Shown here piece after piece: positions 9,136 through 20,928 of a DNA stretch of 64,000 nucleotides. Both the position numbers and the translations under genes were made by a program. The first letter of the stretch is position 1; the number at the start of each line of letters is the position of its first letter. This DNA comes from Pseudomonas sp. B33.4 (GTDB lineage Bacteria; Pseudomonadota; Gammaproteobacteria; Pseudomonadales; Pseudomonadaceae). The notes under the pieces are model-generated. The model saw only the letters and a list, made by a program, of their open reading frames with translations. It was not told the origin of the DNA and did no database searches. The stretch lies in the NCBI RefSeq assembly GCF_034555375.1, contig NZ_CP140706.1:4703001-4767000 (forward strand). Direction: 5' to 3'.

Positions 9136-10230
9136 TTAGAGAACTGCTTTCGGGTAGGAACCCAGCACTTTGAGTGCTACTGCTTCCTGACTGATCTTTT
9201 CCAATACACCTTTGATCAACGGATCACGGTGATGGCCGACGAAGTCGATGAAAAACACATACGTCCATTTGCCGCTGCGCGACGGACGGGTTTCGATACG
9301 GGTCAGGTCGATCCCGTTGTCGTGGAACGGCACCAGCAGCTCGTGGAGCGCGCCGGGTTTGTTGCTCATCGACACGATGATCGAGGTCTTGTCGTCGCCG
9401 GTCGGCGGCACTTCCTGGTTACCGATCATCAGGAAGCGCGTCGAGTTGTCCGGACGGTCTTCGATTTTCTCCGCCAGACGCGTCAGGCCATACAGACCGG
9501 CCGCCATGTCGCCGGCAATCGCCGCCGAGTTCCACTCACCTTTAACCCGCTTGGCCGCTTCGGCGTTGCTCGACACCGCCACGCGCTCGACATTCGGGTA
9601 ATGCGCGTCCAGCCACTTGCGGCACTGGGCCAGCGACTGCGCGTGGGAATAGATACGGCTGATGCTGTCGGTCTTGGTGTTTTCACCGACCAACAGGTGA
9701 TGGTGAATGCGCAGCTCGACTTCGCCACAGATGACCATGTCGTGTTCGAGGAAGCTGTCCAGCGTGTGGTTGACCGCGCCTTCGGTGGAGTTTTCCACCG
9801 GCACCACGCCAAAATTCACCGCACCGGCTGCCACTTCACGGAACACTTCGTCGATCGCCGCCATCGGCTTGCTGATGACGGCGTGGCCGAAGTGCTTCAT
9901 CGCTGCGGCTTGGGTGAAGGTGCCCTCAGGGCCGAGGTAAGCTACTTTCAGCGGCTGCTCCAGCGCCAGGCACGACGACATGATTTCGCGGAACAACCGC
10001 GCCATCTCTTCGTTGCCCAGCGGCCCCTGATTGCGCTCCATGACACGCTTGAGCACCTGAGCTTCACGCTCGGGACGATAGAACACCGGCACTTCGCCTT
10101 CGGCCAGCGAGGCCATCTTTACTCGCGCGACTTCCTGAGCGCAACGCGCACGCTCACTGATCAGCTCCATGACTTTGGTGTCCAGAGCGTCAATGCGAAC
10201 GCGCAGTGCCTTGAGTTCTTGCTCGGACAT
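9136..10230 (-). CDS. pheA: Chorismate mutase / prephenate dehydratase (P-protein)
   Basis: The bifunctional enzyme converts chorismate to prephenate and then phenylpyruvate for phenylalanine synthesis. The 364 residues comprise an AroQ-type chorismate mutase (about 1-90, LRVRIDALDTKVMELISERA), a prephenate dehydratase domain from about 94 (VAYLGPEGTFTQAA, VPVENSTEGAVN, TRFLMIG) and a C-terminal ACT domain (SNKPGALHELL, ETRPSRSGKWTYVFFID) for phenylalanine feedback. Its ATG overlaps the serC stop (TGATG), suggesting coupled translation. Confidence 0.97.
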   Translation of the reverse strand: MSEQELKALRVRIDALDTKVMELISERARCAQEVARVKMASLAEGEVPVFYRPEREAQVLKRVMERNQGPLGNEEMARLFREIMSSCLALEQPLKVAYLGPEGTFTQAAAMKHFGHAVISKPMAAIDEVFREVAAGAVNFGVVPVENSTEGAVNHTLDSFLEHDMVICGEVELRIHHHLLVGENTKTDSISRIYSHAQSLAQCRKWLDAHYPNVERVAVSSNAEAAKRVKGEWNSAAIAGDMAAGLYGLTRLAEKIEDRPDNSTRFLMIGNQEVPPTGDDKTSIIVSMSNKPGALHELLVPFHDNGIDLTRIETRPSRSGKWTYVFFIDFVGHHRDPLIKGVLEKISQEAVALKVLGSYPKAVL

Positions 10231-11321
10231 CAGCCGTGTTCCTTCTCGAATTCAGCCATGTAGGCCACCAGCGCGTTGACCGCAGTGATGTCGACGGCGT
10301 TGTAGATGGAAGCGCGCATGCCGCCCACGGAGCGGTGGCCCTTGAGGTTGAGCAGACCGCGCTCTTCGGCACCGACCAGGAAAGGCTTGTCCAGACGATC
10401 GTCAGCCAGACGGAACGGCACGTTCATCCACGAGCGATCCGATTTGTTGATCGGGTTGCTGTAGAGGCCGCTGGCATCAATGAAGTCGTACAGCGTGCGC
10501 TGCTTGACGTCGTTGAGCTTGGCGATCGCTTCAACGCCGCCCTGCTCTTTCAGCCACTGGAATACCAGACCGGACAAGTACCAGGCCAAAGTCGGCGGGG
10601 TGTTGTACATCGAACCGTTATCGGCTGCGACCTTGTAATCGAGCATGGTCGGGCACAGCGAGCGCGCCTTGCCGAGCAGGTCTTCACGAATGATGTTGAC
10701 GACAATACCGCTCGGGCCGATGTTTTTCTGCGCGCCGGCGTAGATCATGCCGAAACGCGAGATGTCGACCGGACGCGAGAGGATGTCCGAAGACATGTCA
10801 GCTACCAGCGGCACATCACCGACTTCCGGAATCCACTGGAATTCCAGACCACCGATGGTTTCGTTCGGCGCGTAGTGCACGTAAGCGGCGTCTTTCGACA
10901 GCTTCCACTCGTTCTGGCCAGGAATGGCGAAATAGTCGTAAGGCTTGGCGGTGGCGGCAACGTTGACGTGACCGTAGCGCGAAGCTTCTTCAATGGCTTT
11001 CTGCGACCAGATACCGGTGTCGATATAGTCGGCAGAACCGCCTTCAGGCAGCAGGTTCAGTGGGATCTGCGCGAACTGCTGGCTGGCGCCACCTTGCAGA
11101 AACAGCACTTTGTAGTTCGACGGGATATTCAGCAGGTCACGCAGATCCTGCTCGGCCTGGGTGGCGATGGACACGAACTCATCACTGCGATGGCTCATTT
11201 CCATGACCGACAGACCCTTGCCGTGCCAATCAAGGAGTTCACCCTGGGCGCGCTGCAGGACAGCTTCAGGAAGCGCCGCAGGACCGGCGCAGAAGTTATA
11301 GGCTCGCTTGCTCACATCCAA
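10230..11321 (-). CDS. serC: Phosphoserine aminotransferase
   Basis: SerC makes phosphoserine from phosphohydroxypyruvate for serine synthesis, and also acts in pyridoxal phosphate synthesis. The protein begins RAYNFCAGPAALPEAVL, and has EMSHRS, LFLQGGASQQFA and the PLP-lysine segment YAGAQKNIGPSG, with GGMRASIYNA near the end. The total is 363 residues from the ATG at 11321. A GTG two codons in (VSKRAYNF) matches many annotated homologues, so the exact start is open. It is the first gene of the serC-pheA-hisC-tyrA/aroA-cmk run and lies downstream of gyrA, separated by a terminator and a REP doublet. Confidence 0.97.
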   Translation of the reverse strand: MDVSKRAYNFCAGPAALPEAVLQRAQGELLDWHGKGLSVMEMSHRSDEFVSIATQAEQDLRDLLNIPSNYKVLFLQGGASQQFAQIPLNLLPEGGSADYIDTGIWSQKAIEEASRYGHVNVAATAKPYDYFAIPGQNEWKLSKDAAYVHYAPNETIGGLEFQWIPEVGDVPLVADMSSDILSRPVDISRFGMIYAGAQKNIGPSGIVVNIIREDLLGKARSLCPTMLDYKVAADNGSMYNTPPTLAWYLSGLVFQWLKEQGGVEAIAKLNDVKQRTLYDFIDASGLYSNPINKSDRSWMNVPFRLADDRLDKPFLVGAEERGLLNLKGHRSVGGMRASIYNAVDITAVNALVAYMAEFEKEHG

Positions 11322-11381
11322 TCTCGCTCTGATTTGGTGGTATCACGCAATAAATCACATTACCGATCAACACGGCCCTGA

Positions 11382-11463
11382 GGGAGCGAGCCTGCTCGCG
11401 AATGCATCACCGCGGTGCGTCAGAGGTACCGCAGCGCCTGCATTCGCGAACAGGCTCGCTCCC
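11382..11463. repeat. REP doublet between gyrA and serC
   Basis: The arms GGGAGCGAGCCTGCTCGCGA and its near-complement (11382-11405 and 11439-11463) surround an internal palindrome CACCGCGGTG. This is the common pseudomonad REP class in inverted pair form. It lies between the gyrA terminator and serC and could add a transcription end. Confidence 0.85.
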
Positions 11464-11504
11464 ACAGGGGATCTCCATGATGTCGAAATTTCATACCGGA
11501 CAAA

Positions 11505-11540
11505 TAACAAGGGGGCGAATTCTCATCCGCCCCCTCGTTT
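11505..11540 (-). terminator. Probable terminator after gyrA
   Basis: GGGGGCG and CGCCCCC (11511-11517 and 11528-11534) form a stem just past the gyrA stop, followed on the minus strand by TTGTTATTTG, a moderate T-rich tail. Confidence 0.7.
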
Positions 11541-11546
11541 GCCCGC

Positions 11547-14321
<2,775 letters not shown>

Positions 14322-14755
14322 GAGAAGCCTGATTCCTTTTTCTGGTGAAACTTCGTCATATCCATGTGGGAGCAACGAAGCTCGTCGATGCAGGCCGAGT
14401 GCCATGCGCCGACTTACGACAAATCAACACTGGATCGTGGATTTGCGCAGTAAAGACAGCTCCGTGGAGCTGCCTCGGAAAACGCCGGATGTTATCACAA
14501 AGGCCGCCACGCACCTATCCCCCTGATGCGCATGGAGCATAGTTAGTTGACCGGTGACAGGCTTAACGGGGACGAGAGAGGCTCAGAGCTTCTTTGAATG
14601 CAGATTTGAGGGCTGATTTGCGGATGTTTATTGACATTTAGGGGTACAAACACCTGTAGGAGCTGCCGAAGGCTGGGATCTTTTGATCCTGGCCTCTAAA
14701 AAGCAAGATCAAAAGATCGCAGCCTTCGGCAGCTCCTACATTGAGTATCACCGCA
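14322..14755. other. gyrA leader and gyrA-mtnA intergenic region
   Basis: No gene is seen in these 434 bp. The gyrA 5' region holds a perfect stem-loop CAGCTCCGTGGAGCTG (14457-14472), which would lie in its leader on the minus strand. The rest carries the REP doublet at 14655-14740. A gyrA promoter must lie here, but I could not pick a convincing -35/-10 pair by eye. Confidence 0.5.
14655..14740. repeat. REP-like inverted repeat (GATCTTTTGATC class)
   Basis: Arms of 34 bp (14655-14688 and 14707-14740) read TGTAGGAGCTGCCGAAGGCT outward and end in the palindrome GATCTTTTGATC. The same class recurs at 50926-51005. The element lies just after the mtnA stop and probably forms a cruciform or transcription end. 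Confidence 0.85.
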
Positions 14756-15832
14756 TCAATGCAGGCGCTTGCGGCACATCAACTGGGCCATTTTCGCGGT
14801 GTCCGGGCGCTCGACGATACCCTTTTCGGTGACGATCGCGTCGATCAGATCCGCCGGGGTCACGTCAAACACCGGGTTGAACGCATCAACATCCGCACCA
14901 ACGCGCTTGCCGCCGACTTCGAGCAGCTCGGCGCCGTCACGCTCTTCGATCGGGATATCGTCACCGCTGGCCAGGTTCATGTCGATGGTCGAACTTGGCG
15001 CCACCACCATGAAGCGCACGCCGTGGTGCATGGCGTTGACCGCCAGTTGATAGGTGCCGATCTTGTTCGCCACGTCGCCGTTGGCGGTGATTCGGTCTGC
15101 ACCGACGATCACCCAGGTCACGCCTTTGGTTTTCATGATGTGCGCGGCGGCGGAGTCAGCATTGAGCGTTACCGGGATGCCTTCGTTGGCCAACTCCCAC
15201 GCGGTCAGACGCGAGCCTTGCAGCCACGGACGGGTTTCGTCGGCGTAAACGCGCTCGACCATACCTTCAATAAACGCCGCACGAATCACCCCCAGTGCGG
15301 TGCCGAATCCGCCGGTGGCCAGCGCGCCGGTATTGCAATGGGTCAGAATTGCCTGGGCATTGCCCTGATGCTTGCGGATCAGATCAACGCCGAGCTGGGC
15401 CATGGTCAGGTTGGCTTCACGATCGCTTTCGTGGATGGCGATGGCTTCTGCTTCCAGTGCCGCCAGCGGATCGGCATTCTCTTTCAAGCGATCGAGGCGA
15501 TCGTGCATACGGCCGAGCGCCCAGAACAGATTGACCGCCGTCGGACGGGAATCGGCCAGCAAGGCGAAATCCTCTTCCAGTGCCGCATACCAGTCGCCAC
15601 CTTCGGCGATCCGCGCACGGGCCGCGAGGACAATGCCATACGCCGCACTGATGCCAATGGCCGGCGCGCCGCGCACCACCATCGAGCGAATCGCTTCAGC
15701 CACGCCAGCGGCGCTGGTGTAGGCGATCCAGGTTTCCTCGAACGGCAAAATACGCTGATCCAGCAGGTGCAGCGCGCCGTCACGCCAATCGATGGCCTTC
15801 ACTTTTTCCGCAGCCAACAGTCGATCGCGCAT
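14756..15832 (-). CDS. mtnA: S-methyl-5-thioribose-1-phosphate isomerase
   Basis: MtnA isomerises methylthioribose-1-phosphate to methylthioribulose-1-phosphate in methionine salvage. The 358-residue protein from the ATG at 15832 starts [21 protein letters not shown]. It has the family blocks [25 protein letters not shown] (with the catalytic cysteine) and [19 protein letters not shown] (with the conserved aspartate). An ATG at 15850 adds six residues and is a less likely start. It is divergent from the MTA/SAH deaminase gene, 108 bp apart, so the two probably share regulation. Confidence 0.95.
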   Translation of the reverse strand: MRDRLLAAEKVKAIDWRDGALHLLDQRILPFEETWIAYTSAAGVAEAIRSMVVRGAPAIGISAAYGIVLAARARIAEGGDWYAALEEDFALLADSRPTAVNLFWALGRMHDRLDRLKENADPLAALEAEAIAIHESDREANLTMAQLGVDLIRKHQGNAQAILTHCNTGALATGGFGTALGVIRAAFIEGMVERVYADETRPWLQGSRLTAWELANEGIPVTLNADSAAAHIMKTKGVTWVIVGADRITANGDVANKIGTYQLAVNAMHHGVRFMVVAPSSTIDMNLASGDDIPIEERDGAELLEVGGKRVGADVDAFNPVFDVTPADLIDAIVTEKGIVERPDTAKMAQLMCRKRLH

Positions 15833-15940
15833 CCCACACCCCGCACTCATGAACAAAAGCCGCCGATTATAGCGATCCCCCCGCGAAGACGCTCGGGTAT
15901 ACTTCGCCATCCTTTACAAAAGCACTGGAACCGACCCTCG

Positions 15941-17275
15941 ATGCCGAAACCTGCCATTGCGCTCGACTTATTATTGCTGCCGACCTGGCTGGTACCCGTC
16001 GAACCTGCAGGCGTTGTGCTCAAGGAGCACGGTCTGGGCATCCGCGACGGTCGCATCGTGTTTATCGGCCCGCGCGCCGAAGCATTGAAGTGTAACGCCA
16101 CTGAAGTGCGCGAATTGCCGGATGTGTTGCTTGCTCCGGGCCTGATCAACGCTCATGGCCACGCGGCGATGACGCTGTTCCGTGGTCTGGCCGATGATCT
16201 GCCGCTGATGACCTGGCTGGAAAACCACATCTGGCCGGCCGAAGCGAAATGGGTCAGCGAAGATTTCGTGCGTGACGGCACCGATCTGGCCATTGCCGAG
16301 CAGATCAAGGGTGGCATCACCTGTTTTTCGGACATGTATTTCTTCCCGAAAGTCGCCAGTGAACGCGTGCACAACAGCGGCATTCGCGCGCAGATCGCGA
16401 TTCCGATCCTCGATTTCCCGATTCCAGGCGCCGCGAACGCCGATGAAGCCATTCGTCAGGGCGTCGAGCTGTTCGGCGACCTGAAGCATCACGATCGCAT
16501 CAAGATCACGTTCGGCCCTCATGCACCGTACACCGTCGGCGACGAGAACCTCGAGAAAATCCGCGTGATTGCCGAGGAACTGGACGCGGCGATCCACATG
16601 CATGTCCACGAAACGGCGTTCGAAGTCCAGCAAGCGCTGGAGCAACATGGCGAACGCCCGCTCGCTCGCCTCGGTCGCCTGGGCCTGCTCGGCCCGCGCT
16701 TCCAGGCCGTGCACATGACCCAGATCAGCGATGACGACCTGGCGTTGCTGGTAGAAAGCAACACCAGCGTGATCCATTGCCCGGAATCGAACCTCAAACT
16801 GGCCAGCGGTTTCTGCCCGGTCGAGCGTTTGTGGCAGGCTGGCGTGAATGTCGCGGTCGGCACCGATGGCGCCGCCAGCAATAACGATCTGGATCTGCTC
16901 GGCGAAACCCGCACTGCCGCCCTGCTGGCCAAAGCCGTCGCCGGCTCGGCCACGGCGCTGGACGCCCACCGCGCACTGCGCATGGCCACGCTCAATGGCG
17001 CGCGGGCGCTAGGGATCGAATCTCAAGTCGGCTCGCTGGAAATCGGCAAAGCTGCCGACATCGTCGCTTTCGATCTGTCTGGCCTGGCCCAGCAACCGGT
17101 GTATGACCCGGTTTCGCAGCTTATATACGCCACCGGTCGCGATTGCGTGAAACACCTGTGGGTTGCCGGAAAACAACTGCTCGACGACCGGCGTCTGACC
17201 CGACTCGACGAAGAACAATTGGGCGCCACCGCCCGGGCCTGGGGCCAGCGCATCAGCGGCCACACCGAATCGTAA
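15941..17275 (+). CDS. mtaD: 5-methylthioadenosine/S-adenosylhomocysteine deaminase (TRZ/ATZ amidohydrolase)
   Basis: This 444-residue amidohydrolase is of the MTA/SAH deaminase type. Metal ligands are visible in NAHGHAAM (His72, His74), [15 protein letters not shown] and [14 protein letters not shown]. In P. aeruginosa MTA is deaminated to methylthioinosine by such an enzyme before phosphorolysis, feeding methylthioribose-1-phosphate to MtnA, whose gene is divergent here. The start at 15941 is the first ATG of the conserved protein; the frame is open far upstream but there it is antisense to mtnA. It precedes ubiG in the same direction with 58 bp between. Confidence 0.92.
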   Translation: MPKPAIALDLLLLPTWLVPVEPAGVVLKEHGLGIRDGRIVFIGPRAEALKCNATEVRELPDVLLAPGLINAHGHAAMTLFRGLADDLPLMTWLENHIWPAEAKWVSEDFVRDGTDLAIAEQIKGGITCFSDMYFFPKVASERVHNSGIRAQIAIPILDFPIPGAANADEAIRQGVELFGDLKHHDRIKITFGPHAPYTVGDENLEKIRVIAEELDAAIHMHVHETAFEVQQALEQHGERPLARLGRLGLLGPRFQAVHMTQISDDDLALLVESNTSVIHCPESNLKLASGFCPVERLWQAGVNVAVGTDGAASNNDLDLLGETRTAALLAKAVAGSATALDAHRALRMATLNGARALGIESQVGSLEIGKAADIVAFDLSGLAQQPVYDPVSQLIYATGRDCVKHLWVAGKQLLDDRRLTRLDEEQLGATARAWGQRISGHTES

Positions 17276-17333
17276 ACACCCCGGAGCAGACTCCGTGGCT
17301 ACAGCCCTTTTTCAAGTTTTAGAGGAATTGACC

Positions 17334-18032
17334 ATGAGTAACGTCGACCACGCCGAAATCGCCAAATTCGAAGCCTTGGCCCATCGCTGGTGGGACCGCG
17401 AAAGCGAATTCAAACCGCTGCACGACATCAACCCGCTGCGGGTCAACTGGATTGACGAACGGGTCAATCTGGCCGGCAAGAAGGTCCTCGACGTCGGTTG
17501 CGGCGGCGGCATTCTCAGCGAAGCCATGGCGCAACGCGGCGCCACTGTGATGGGCATCGACATGGGCGAAGCGCCGCTGGCGGTCGCGCAATTGCATCAG
17601 CTGGAATCCGGCGTCAACGTCGAATACCGCCAAATCACCGCCGAAGACCTCGCTGAAGAAATGCCTGAGCAGTTCGACGTAGTGACCTGCCTCGAGATGC
17701 TCGAGCACGTGCCTGATCCATCGTCAGTCATTCGCGCCTGCTTCCGCATGGTCAAGCCCGGCGGCCAGGTATTCTTCTCGACCATCAACCGCAACCCGAA
17801 GGCGTACCTGTTCGCCATCATCGGCGCTGAATACATCATGAAGCTGTTGCCGCGCGGCACCCACGACTTCAAGAAATTCATCCGCCCGTCCGAGCTCGGT
17901 GCCTGGAGCCGCATGGCCGGCCTGACCGTCAAGGACATCATCGGCCTGACCTACAACCCGCTGACCAAGCACTACAAGCTGGCCAACGACGTTGACGTCA
18001 ACTACATGATCCAGACCCTGCGCGAGGAATAA
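17334..18032 (+). CDS. ubiG: Ubiquinone O-methyltransferase UbiG
   Basis: UbiG performs both O-methylations in ubiquinone synthesis, using S-adenosylmethionine. The ATG at 17334 follows TTTTAGAGGAATTGACC, a clear ribosome site. The 232-residue protein has [18 protein letters not shown] at its N-terminus, the SAM-binding VLDVGCGGG, and [12 protein letters not shown] with [11 protein letters not shown]. It shares an operon with mupP 4 bp downstream and yciK. Placement after an MTA/SAH deaminase gene fits with handling of SAM by-products, though that link is inference. Confidence 0.97.
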   Translation: MSNVDHAEIAKFEALAHRWWDRESEFKPLHDINPLRVNWIDERVNLAGKKVLDVGCGGGILSEAMAQRGATVMGIDMGEAPLAVAQLHQLESGVNVEYRQITAEDLAEEMPEQFDVVTCLEMLEHVPDPSSVIRACFRMVKPGGQVFFSTINRNPKAYLFAIIGAEYIMKLLPRGTHDFKKFIRPSELGAWSRMAGLTVKDIIGLTYNPLTKHYKLANDVDVNYMIQTLREE

Positions 18033-18036
18033 GCCG

Positions 18037-18708
18037 ATGGCCATCAGAGCAGTTCTCTTCGACATGGACGGCACCCTGCTCGACACGGCGCCGGACTTTA
18101 TCGCCATTTGCCAGGCAATGCGCGCCGATCGCGGCCTGCCGCCGATCAACGACAAGCACATTCGCGACGAGATCTCCGGTGGCGCCAAAGCCATGGTCGC
18201 GGTGACGTTTTCGATGGACCCGGAATCGCCGGGTTTCGAGGAACTGCGTCTGGAGTTCCTTGAGCGCTATCTGGTCGGCTGCGCGGTGCACAGCAAGTTG
18301 TTCGACGGCATGGGCGAATTGCTCGCCGACATCGAGAAGGCCAACCTGATCTGGGGCGTGGTCACCAACAAGCCGTTGCGTTTCGCTGAGCCGATCATGC
18401 AACAGCTGGGGCTGGCCGAGCGCTCGGCACTGCTGATCTGCCCGGATCATGTGAAGAACAGCAAGCCGGATCCGGAGCCGTTGATCCTTGCGTGCAAGAT
18501 GCTTGATCTGGATCCGGCGACAGTTCTGTTTGTCGGCGATGATCTGCGTGATATCGAATCGGGCCGCGATGCCGGTACGAAAACCGCGGCGGTGACGTTT
18601 GGCTATATCCACCCGGACGACAATCCGCGGCATTGGGGCGCGGATGTGGTGGTGGATCACCCGTCGGAGTTGCGCAAGGTGCTCGATAGCGCGCTTTGCA
18701 GTTGCTGA
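18037..18708 (+). CDS. mupP: N-acetylmuramic acid 6-phosphate phosphatase MupP (HAD family)
   Basis: The protein is a 223-residue HAD hydrolase with DMDGTLLDT (nucleophile Asp9, acid Asp11), VVTNKP and KPDPEPL, and [16 protein letters not shown] as motif IV. It looks like phosphoglycolate phosphatase, but the ubiG-mupP-yciK context is that of pseudomonad MupP, which dephosphorylates MurNAc-6-P in the cell-wall recycling route that bypasses de novo UDP-MurNAc synthesis and underlies fosfomycin resistance. The substrate assignment rests on synteny. Spacing of 4 bp from ubiG suggests coupling. Confidence 0.88.
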   Translation: MAIRAVLFDMDGTLLDTAPDFIAICQAMRADRGLPPINDKHIRDEISGGAKAMVAVTFSMDPESPGFEELRLEFLERYLVGCAVHSKLFDGMGELLADIEKANLIWGVVTNKPLRFAEPIMQQLGLAERSALLICPDHVKNSKPDPEPLILACKMLDLDPATVLFVGDDLRDIESGRDAGTKTAAVTFGYIHPDDNPRHWGADVVVDHPSELRKVLDSALCSC

Positions 18709-18761
18709 TCTGACTCGACTCAGGGTGAAGCAGGTCTTCATGAATGGATTGTGAGGTTTTT

Positions 18762-19502
18762 ATGTTTGATTATTCCGCTCGGCCCGAATTGCTCAAGGAT
18801 CGGGTCATTCTGGTCACCGGCGCCGGTCGTGGCATCGGTGCGGCGGCGGCGAAAACCTACGCCGCCCATGGCGCTACCGTGCTGCTGCTGGGCAAGACCG
18901 AAGCCAATCTGACTCAGGTCTATGACGAGATCGAGGCGGCTGGCCACCCACAACCGGCGGTGATTCCGTTCAACCTCGAAACCGCCCTGCCCCATCAATA
19001 CGATGAGCTTGCGGCAATGATCGAAACCGAGTTTGGCCACCTCGACGGCTTGCTGCACAACGCCTCGATTATTGGTCCGCGCACGCCGATCGAGCAGTTG
19101 TCTGGCGAGAACTTCATGCGCGTCATGCAGGTCAACGTCAACGCCATGTTCATGCTGACCAGTACCCTGCTGCCGCTGCTCAAGCTGTCTCAGGATGCGT
19201 CGGTGGTGTTCACTTCCAGCAGCGTCGGGCGTAAGGGCCGTGCTTACTGGGGCGCTTATGGCGTGTCGAAATTCGCCACTGAAGGCTTGATGCAAACCCT
19301 GGCCGATGAAGTCGACGGCGTAGCGCCGGTACGCTCCAACAGCATCAACCCGGGCGGCACACGCACCAGCATGCGCGCGCAGGCCTATCCGGGGGAAAAC
19401 CCGCTGAACAATCCGACGCCCGAGGAGATCATGCCGGTCTACCTGTACCTGATGGGCCCGGACAGTACCGGGATCAATGGCCAGGCATTCAACGCGCAAT
19501 AA
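18762..19502 (+). CDS. yciK: YciK-type short-chain oxidoreductase
   Basis: The 246-residue SDR has the cofactor loop TGAGRGIGAAAA, HNASIIGPR and the catalytic SSSVGRKGRAYWGAYGVSK with Tyr and Lys. The start at 18762 (MFDYSARPELLKDR) fits YciK homologues; a GTG-free extension of six codons upstream lacks support. The true substrate of YciK is not established. It follows mupP by 53 bp and probably belongs to the same transcript. The stem-loop TGCCGCG/CGCGGCA at 19523-19548 just after it lacks a T-run. Confidence 0.9.
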   Translation: MFDYSARPELLKDRVILVTGAGRGIGAAAAKTYAAHGATVLLLGKTEANLTQVYDEIEAAGHPQPAVIPFNLETALPHQYDELAAMIETEFGHLDGLLHNASIIGPRTPIEQLSGENFMRVMQVNVNAMFMLTSTLLPLLKLSQDASVVFTSSSVGRKGRAYWGAYGVSKFATEGLMQTLADEVDGVAPVRSNSINPGGTRTSMRAQAYPGENPLNNPTPEEIMPVYLYLMGPDSTGINGQAFNAQ

Positions 19503-19863
19503 CTGCCATACGTCGCATTTGTTGCCGCGGCAGATTCCTGTCGCGGCAGGCATTTGCCGCTCGAGAGCGTCACAATCCAGTCAATTTTCCAGCACCCACT
19601 TCTTGCCTTCCAAGCCAAGCCATTGATTCCAAACGGTTTAAATAAAACCGAACTGAATGGCACGACTTTCGCTCTAAATTTCCTCAAAACAAGCCGCGTG
19701 AAGGCAATGGGGCGAGGCCGATTTCGATAGCTGACTAATCGTCATCCGGCAGACTAGACTTACGCCAAACGTCCTACGGGACTGATGGATCAGTATGACG
19801 CGCAGCCCATAGCCGCTCTCACCCAGCCTGTAAGACAGACTTACCGCTAAGGGTTCACGCCAT
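19503..19863. other. yciK to diguanylate cyclase intergenic region
   Basis: These 361 bp contain no gene. They hold a GC stem-loop after yciK (19523-19548), an inverted repeat CGGTTT/AAACCG (19634-19650) and a sigma-54-like promoter (19658-19673), then about 190 bp of leader before the GGDEF gene. Confidence 0.5.
19658..19673 (+). promoter_or_regulatory. Candidate sigma-54 promoter for the diguanylate cyclase gene
   Basis: TGGCACGACTTTCGCT differs from the consensus TGGCACG-N4-TTGCW only at one T, and keeps the key GG and GC dinucleotides at the right spacing. It lies 190 bp before the start codon. An inverted repeat (19634-19650) lies directly upstream. Confidence 0.45.
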
Positions 19864-20790
19864 ATGAAATCACCCTCCCAGACCAATGCAATTGACTTTG
19901 ACAGTGCCAAATTGCAACGCCTGGGCTTTGGTCAACTGCCTCCCCTTCTGGAGCGACCGGCCAGTCTTGCGCAATTGCGCCAGCAAATGAGCCTGCAACT
20001 GCAAACCAGCCTTGAACCGCAACGCATCCTCGGTCTGTTTTTCCGCGAAGTTCAGCGCCTCGTGCCGCTGGACGCGCTCAGCTACGTGCATCAGGGTAGC
20101 GATTTGCGCCTGGAGTTCGGCAGCCGCGGCCACCATTCGATCAGCTACAGCCTGAGCCACGAAGGTGAGCACATGGGCGAACTGGTGTTCCGTCGCAATC
20201 AGCGCTTCAACGACAAGGAACAAGGCCAGCTCGAATCACTGCTGTCATCCTTGCTGTACCCGATGCGCAACGCCCTGCTCTATCGCGAGGCGACGCAGAG
20301 CGCTCTGCGCGATCCGCTGACCGGCGCCGGTAACCGCATTGCCATGGAGCAGACCCTGCAACGGGAAATCGAGATGTCCCGTCGGCACCTGCAACCGCTG
20401 TCGCTGCTGATGCTCGATATCGACCACTTCAAACGGGTCAACGACAGCCACGGCCACAGCGCCGGCGATGACGTACTCAAAGCGATCGCGGCGACGATCA
20501 AGGCCCAGTTGCGCAATGTCGACATGGTGTTTCGTTATGGCGGGGAAGAGTTTTTGATCCTGCTGTCCAACACCAGCCGCGAAGCGGCGGCCATGGTCGG
20601 CGAACGTCTGCGTTATGCAGCTCAGGCGGCCGAGTATTACGCCGATGGGCAGTTGATCGAGCTGACCGTGAGTCTGGGATGCTCGACGTTGTTGCCGGGC
20701 GAATCGGCCGACAGCTTGCTGCGTCGGGCCGACAGTGCGTTGTATGTGGCCAAGCGTGAAGGTCGCAATCGCTTGGCGATGGCAGGCTAA
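19864..20790 (+). CDS. GGDEF diguanylate cyclase
   Basis: The 308-residue soluble protein has a GAF-like N-terminal region (about 45-140, LGLFFREVQRLVPLDALSYVHQG) and a C-terminal GGDEF domain. The active site GGEEF is at 226-230, preceded by the allosteric I-site RNVD (217-220), so it should make c-di-GMP and be feedback-inhibited. LDIDHFKRVND supplies the metal/substrate site. What the N-terminal part senses is unknown. It is monocistronic, closed by a REP doublet, with a possible sigma-54 promoter upstream. Confidence 0.93.
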   Translation: MKSPSQTNAIDFDSAKLQRLGFGQLPPLLERPASLAQLRQQMSLQLQTSLEPQRILGLFFREVQRLVPLDALSYVHQGSDLRLEFGSRGHHSISYSLSHEGEHMGELVFRRNQRFNDKEQGQLESLLSSLLYPMRNALLYREATQSALRDPLTGAGNRIAMEQTLQREIEMSRRHLQPLSLLMLDIDHFKRVNDSHGHSAGDDVLKAIAATIKAQLRNVDMVFRYGGEEFLILLSNTSREAAAMVGERLRYAAQAAEYYADGQLIELTVSLGCSTLLPGESADSLLRRADSALYVAKREGRNRLAMAG

Positions 20791-20816
20791 GGCCTTTCAG
20801 ACACCCCAAAACCACT

Positions 20817-20904
20817 GTAGGAGTGAGCCTGCTCGCGATGACGATCTGCCATTCAACACTGATGTTGACTGACAGTCCGCTATCGCGAGCAGGCTCACTC
20901 CTGC
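20817..20904. repeat. REP doublet after the diguanylate cyclase
   Basis: The arms GTAGGAGTGAGCCTGCTCGC at 20817-20839 and their complement at 20882-20904 are separated by 42 bp. It lies between two convergent genes and may act as a bidirectional transcription end. Confidence 0.85.
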
Positions 20905-20928
20905 ATTTTTACGCGGTGAATCGGTCAA

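Noticed and set aside
14741..15940. N-terminal extension of the MTA/SAH deaminase open frame
   Set aside because: These codons lie antisense to mtnA; the family N-terminus begins at 15941.
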